Assembly: GCA_964598025.1 (NCBI GenBank)
Contig: CAZRAU010000075.1
Location: 1 to 16,075 of the forward strand
Source of the DNA: JALGWN01 sp964598025
Lineage (GTDB): Bacteria > Arandabacterota > Arandabacteria > Arandabacterales > Arandabacteraceae
Direction of reading: 5' to 3'
Length of the DNA: 16,075 bases
Within the stretch, counting starts at the first letter, position 1. Every line of letters starts with the position of its first letter. The notes under the pieces were generated by a model. That model made no database searches and was not told the origin of the DNA. It saw only the letters and a program-made list of their open reading frames with translations. The position numbers were made by a program, and so were the translations under genes. Of this stretch, positions 14,236 to 16,075 are shown one piece after another.

Positions 14236-14673
14236 ATGTCTGAGACCCCGAAGATCGTCAGGCACATGTTTGTCAACCTCGCTAGGTTGCCTCTGGACGA
14301 GAAGGCAGCCAAGCAAGCTTCTTCGGTAGTGGACGGCCTCATCGAGAAGATGCAGTCGGAGCTCCCGAGCATCTCCAAGGCCGACTGGCACAAGCTGAGG
14401 ATCGCCTTCTGCGGGATGCTCGCCCACGGTTGGGCTATGGGAATGCACCCTTTCAACAACCCGAAACTGAAGGCCGACAGCACACCTCTGGAGGTCCGGG
14501 TTTCCAAAGACATACTCCTGCCCATCGAGGCCTTGCAGTCACTGCGATATATCAAGAAGGATGACCTGGGAAGGGTAGAGAAGGCTTTCTTCGAGCCGAG
14601 TCCGGAAGTCAAGGTCAAGGAACAGATTGATAGAATCCTCGCAGAGGTAGCAAAGAAGCACTGGGCTAAGTGA
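14236..14673 (+). CDS. Hypothetical protein, 145 aa, predominantly helical
   Basis: One of only two plus-strand genes. It is supported by a clear Shine-Dalgarno AGGAG (14225-14229), 6 nt before the ATG. Its amino acid make-up is sensible: alternating charged and hydrophobic residues, no low complexity, for example KAAKQASSVVDGLIEKMQSE and VKEQIDRILAEVAKKHWAK. There is no signal peptide or membrane helix, so it is probably cytosolic. A distinctive segment MLAHGWAMGMHPFNNPKL (about residues 61-78) contains two histidines and could be a conserved patch. I do not recognise the family. Its last 8 nt overlap the end of convergent htpX, with no terminator hairpin visible at the junction. A minus-strand open frame over the same DNA reads as low-sense sequence and is taken as a shadow. 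Confidence 0.78.
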   Translation: MSETPKIVRHMFVNLARLPLDEKAAKQASSVVDGLIEKMQSELPSISKADWHKLRIAFCGMLAHGWAMGMHPFNNPKLKADSTPLEVRVSKDILLPIEALQSLRYIKKDDLGRVEKAFFEPSPEVKVKEQIDRILAEVAKKHWAK

Positions 14674-15514
14674 CCGACAACCCTGCAAGTCTTCTGAGCC
14701 TCTTCACACGCTCTTCTATCGGTGGATGGGTGCTGAAGAGCGAGCTGAAAAACGATCCCCGCACCGAGTGAACCGTAAACATGTGTGCAGTGGCCGGCGA
14801 GGCCATGCCGGGGGACCTCCGGTTGGCCGCTTCGAGCTTGAGAAGCGCGTCGGCCAGCCCCATAGGATTCCCGCTGACTCGTGCTCCGGCCTGGTCTGCG
14901 GCGTACTCCCGGGATCTGGAGATTGCGAGCTGTATGAACATGGCAGCCAAGGGGGCAAGGATCACAAGCGCCAGGACCTCCAGCCCCCCCCTGCTTCGGC
15001 CTCTGCTGAAGCCCCCAAGCAGGGCGCCCCATCTTATGATACTGGCCAGGAAGGTTATGGCCATGGCGATTGTCGCAGCCACGGTACCTATGAGTATGTC
15101 GCGGTGCTTGACATGCGAGAGCTCGTGTGCAAGCACACCTTTAAGCTCCTCCCTGTCGAGGAGCCTCAGAATCCCCTCGGTCACGGCAACCGCCGCGTGG
15201 CGCGGATCGCGGCCGGTGGCGAATGCGTTGGGCACTTCCCCCGGGACGATATATAGGCGCGGCTTGGGTATCCCCGCCCTCGCAGCCAGCTCATCAACTA
15301 TGCCTTGAAGCTCCGGGTGCTCACCGGGGGCGACTTCCCTTGCCCTATACATCGAGAGCACTATCCTGTCGCTGGACCAGTAGGAAACGAGATTGATCGT
15401 CAAGGCAACAGCCAGCGCGATGGCCGCACCACCCTGGCCTCCCAACCACCACCCCAGCGCTATCAGCAAACCCCCAAGCACCGCCATCAAGACAGCCGTC
15501 TTAAGCGCGTTCAT
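14666..15514 (-). CDS. htpX: HtpX-family membrane zinc metalloprotease (M48)
   Basis: Inner-membrane protease of the M48B family, involved in quality control of membrane proteins. The 282 aa match the family. Two N-terminal hydrophobic helices (about residues 7-45) precede the catalytic zinc motif HELSH (residues 130-134). Two further helices follow (about 142-160 and 178-198). The third zinc ligand is Glu203 in SRSREYAADQAGARVSG. The C-terminus has THPPIEERVKRLRRL, typical of HtpX. The ATG at 15514 lies one base after the zinc-ribbon gene's TAA, and there is no independent Shine-Dalgarno of note, so translation is probably coupled. The 3' end overlaps the convergent plus-strand gene by 8 nt. 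Confidence 0.95.
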   Translation of the reverse strand: MNALKTAVLMAVLGGLLIALGWWLGGQGGAAIALAVALTINLVSYWSSDRIVLSMYRAREVAPGEHPELQGIVDELAARAGIPKPRLYIVPGEVPNAFATGRDPRHAAVAVTEGILRLLDREELKGVLAHELSHVKHRDILIGTVAATIAMAITFLASIIRWGALLGGFSRGRSRGGLEVLALVILAPLAAMFIQLAISRSREYAADQAGARVSGNPMGLADALLKLEAANRRSPGMASPATAHMFTVHSVRGSFFSSLFSTHPPIEERVKRLRRLAGLSVT

Positions 15515-15515
15515 A

Positions 15516-15779
15516 TTAGGACTTCACATCCTTGCACTTGCTGCCGGTCTTCTTAGACTCGCATTTCTCCGCCCCGCCCTTCTCGGACCCCGACCCGGAT
15601 TTCTTGTAATCGGTGACGTAAAACCCCGAGCCTTTGAAGATGAGATTGATACTGCGCGGCAAGAGCTTCTCCAACTTGCCCCGGCACTTCGTGCACTTGA
15701 TCAAAGGTTTGTCGCGAATACTCTGTTCAATCGCGAACGTGTAGCCGCACTTGGTGCATCTGTAATCGTACGTCGGCAC
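15516..15779 (-). CDS. FmdB-type zinc ribbon protein
   Basis: A small (87 aa) protein of the FmdB/CxxC zinc-ribbon family, often annotated as a putative regulatory protein; its molecular role is not established. The zinc-ribbon cysteines are Cys8, Cys11, Cys29 and Cys32 (MPTYDYRCTKCG and IKCTKC). LIFKGSGFYVTDYK, a family hallmark, follows. The C-terminal tail is rich in Gly, Ser and Lys and has two more cysteines. The start is GTG at 15779, with AAGGAGG 8 nt upstream. It is the first gene of a two-gene operon with htpX, one base apart. Confidence 0.92.
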   Translation of the reverse strand: MPTYDYRCTKCGYTFAIEQSIRDKPLIKCTKCRGKLEKLLPRSINLIFKGSGFYVTDYKKSGSGSEKGGAEKCESKKTGSKCKDVKS

Positions 15780-15802
15780 GTCCCACTCCTCCTTCTGATG
15801 AT

Positions 15803-15831
15803 ATGATACTCTCTCCGCCCGGCGGGGTCAA
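15803..15831 (-). promoter_or_regulatory. Predicted promoter for the zinc ribbon-htpX operon
   Basis: The minus strand has TTGACC (15831-15826), a 17-nt spacer and TATCAT (15808-15803), a close sigma70-type match. Transcription would start near 15796, giving a leader of about 17 nt that contains the AAGGAGG ribosome site of the GTG-started zinc-ribbon gene. Confidence 0.65.
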
Positions 15832-15839
15832 CCCATAGG

Positions 15840-15896
15840 GTCGGGTCATCTCTTGACTCCTCTCGCGGCGCCGGAAGAGTCAAGAGACGACCTGAC
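15840..15896. repeat. Long inverted repeat between divergent promoters (candidate operator)
   Basis: The left arm 15840-15859 and right arm 15877-15896 are each 20 nt. They match as reverse complements at 18 of 20 positions, with a 10+ base perfect inner part (CTCTTGACTC / GAGTCAAGAG) and a 17-nt GC-rich centre containing GGCGCC. The centre of the repeat lies 37-40 nt from the -35 boxes of both flanking promoters. A T-rich stretch (15900-15909) follows on the plus side, so it could formally resemble a terminator. However, no gene is transcribed into it from either side. It does not match the CIRCE heat-shock element. Confidence 0.75.
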
Positions 15897-15907
15897 GACT
15901 TTTCTTT

Positions 15908-15936
15908 TTGACAGCAAATGGGTCGTCTGCTATGCT
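15908..15936 (+). promoter_or_regulatory. Predicted promoter for the plus-strand secreted-protein gene
   Basis: A perfect -35 TTGACA (15908-15913) lies exactly 17 nt from TATGCT (15931-15936). Transcription would start near 15943, about 25 nt before the ATG at 15968. The spacer holds GGGTCGTCT (15920-15928), a near copy of sequence found in both arms of the neighbouring inverted repeat. Confidence 0.7.
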
Positions 15937-15967
15937 GCGGTGGGTTTGCTGAAAAGGAGGCTCGAAA

Positions 15968-16075
15968 ATGAAGACTCTGACATGTCTCGCCTTTGCCATG
16001 GTGCTTCTCCTTTCCTCGGTGGCCCTCGCCGTGGACCCGGACACCACGCCTCAGGAAACCACTCCGCAACCGGAC
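15968..16075 (+). CDS. Secreted protein, N-terminal fragment (runs off window edge)
   Basis: Only 36 codons are visible. They start with an ATG preceded by a strong AAGGAGG (15954-15960) at 7-nt spacing. The translation is a textbook Sec signal peptide: MKTL, a hydrophobic core (LAFAMVLLLSSVALA) and an Ala-x-Ala cleavage site before VDPDTTPQE. The mature start is rich in Thr, Pro, Asp and Gln, like a linker. The function cannot be judged. The frame is open to the last base. Confidence 0.85.
   Translation, partial: MKTLTCLAFAMVLLLSSVALAVDPDTTPQETTPQPD

Noticed and set aside
14062..14448. N-terminal extension of the exported protein
   Set aside because: The extra 129 residues overlap the plus-strand gene, look non-native, and would bury a clear signal peptide that begins at 14061.
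14181..15032. 283-codon minus-strand open frame spanning htpX and the plus-strand gene
   Set aside because: It is out of frame with htpX, which has the HELSH motif, and overlaps the well-supported 14236-14673 gene. The sequence shows no domain.
15840..15896. CIRCE heat-shock operator or intrinsic terminator
   Set aside because: The arm sequence does not match TTAGCACTC-N9-GAGTGCTAA. No gene is transcribed into the hairpin, so termination has no evident purpose.
1..16075. CRISPR arrays, tRNA/rRNA genes, insertion sequences, toxin-antitoxin or defence modules
   Set aside because: No regularly spaced repeats, recombinase or transposase motifs, terminal repeats or recognisable structural RNA were seen. 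The window reads as core housekeeping DNA.

Overview
The window is a tightly packed, mostly single-strand stretch of a bacterial chromosome. All but two of the genes lie on the minus strand. They read, in transcription order, from about 15.8 kb down to the left edge. There are no RNA genes, insertion sequences, phage genes or CRISPR arrays, and no gene-free gap longer than about 300 bases. KdsB (CMP-KDO synthesis), a BamD-like TPR protein and Sec signal peptides point to a Gram-negative (diderm) cell. The ferredoxin-dependent 2-oxoacid oxidoreductase and the two-subunit Fe-S class I fumarate hydratase suggest an anaerobic or microaerobic life. Gene order and GC-rich coding sequence fit an uncultured diderm lineage (FCB-like or Deltaproteobacteria-like), but this is inference and I do not assign a phylum.

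Right end (15.97 kb down to 14.2 kb): an FmdB-type zinc ribbon and the membrane protease HtpX form a two-gene minus-strand operon. It is divergent from a secreted-protein gene cut off by the right edge. The space between them holds two good sigma70-like promoters facing away from each other, with a 20-bp-arm inverted repeat midway. A small plus-strand gene of unknown function (14236-14673) runs convergently into htpX.

Envelope/NAD block (14.1-12.0 kb): an uncharacterised exported protein with a C-terminal membrane helix, BamD and NadD are joined by overlapping stop/start codons.

Energy block (11.9-9.2 kb): four genes encode a 2-oxoacid:ferredoxin oxidoreductase (ferredoxin-like, alpha, beta, gamma). 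A large radical SAM/DUF2344 fusion protein follows with only a short gap.

RNA/ribosome block (9.2-4.5 kb): the radical SAM gene overlaps rng (RNase G) by ATGA. The ribosomal genes rplU and rpmA come next and appear to have their own promoter.

Metabolic block (4.4 kb to left edge): a metallo-beta-lactamase-fold protein, fumarate hydratase alpha and beta, kdsB and pyrG. The last three junctions are a 14-nt gap, an 8-nt overlap and a TGATG overlap. PyrG makes the CTP that KdsB consumes. PyrG is truncated by the left edge but retains its full catalytic triad.

I found no clearly novel system. The points most worth a second look are the divergent control region near 15.84-15.93 kb, the radical SAM-DUF2344 fusion between Kor/Vor and rng, and two uncharacterised genes (13408-14061 and 14236-14673).
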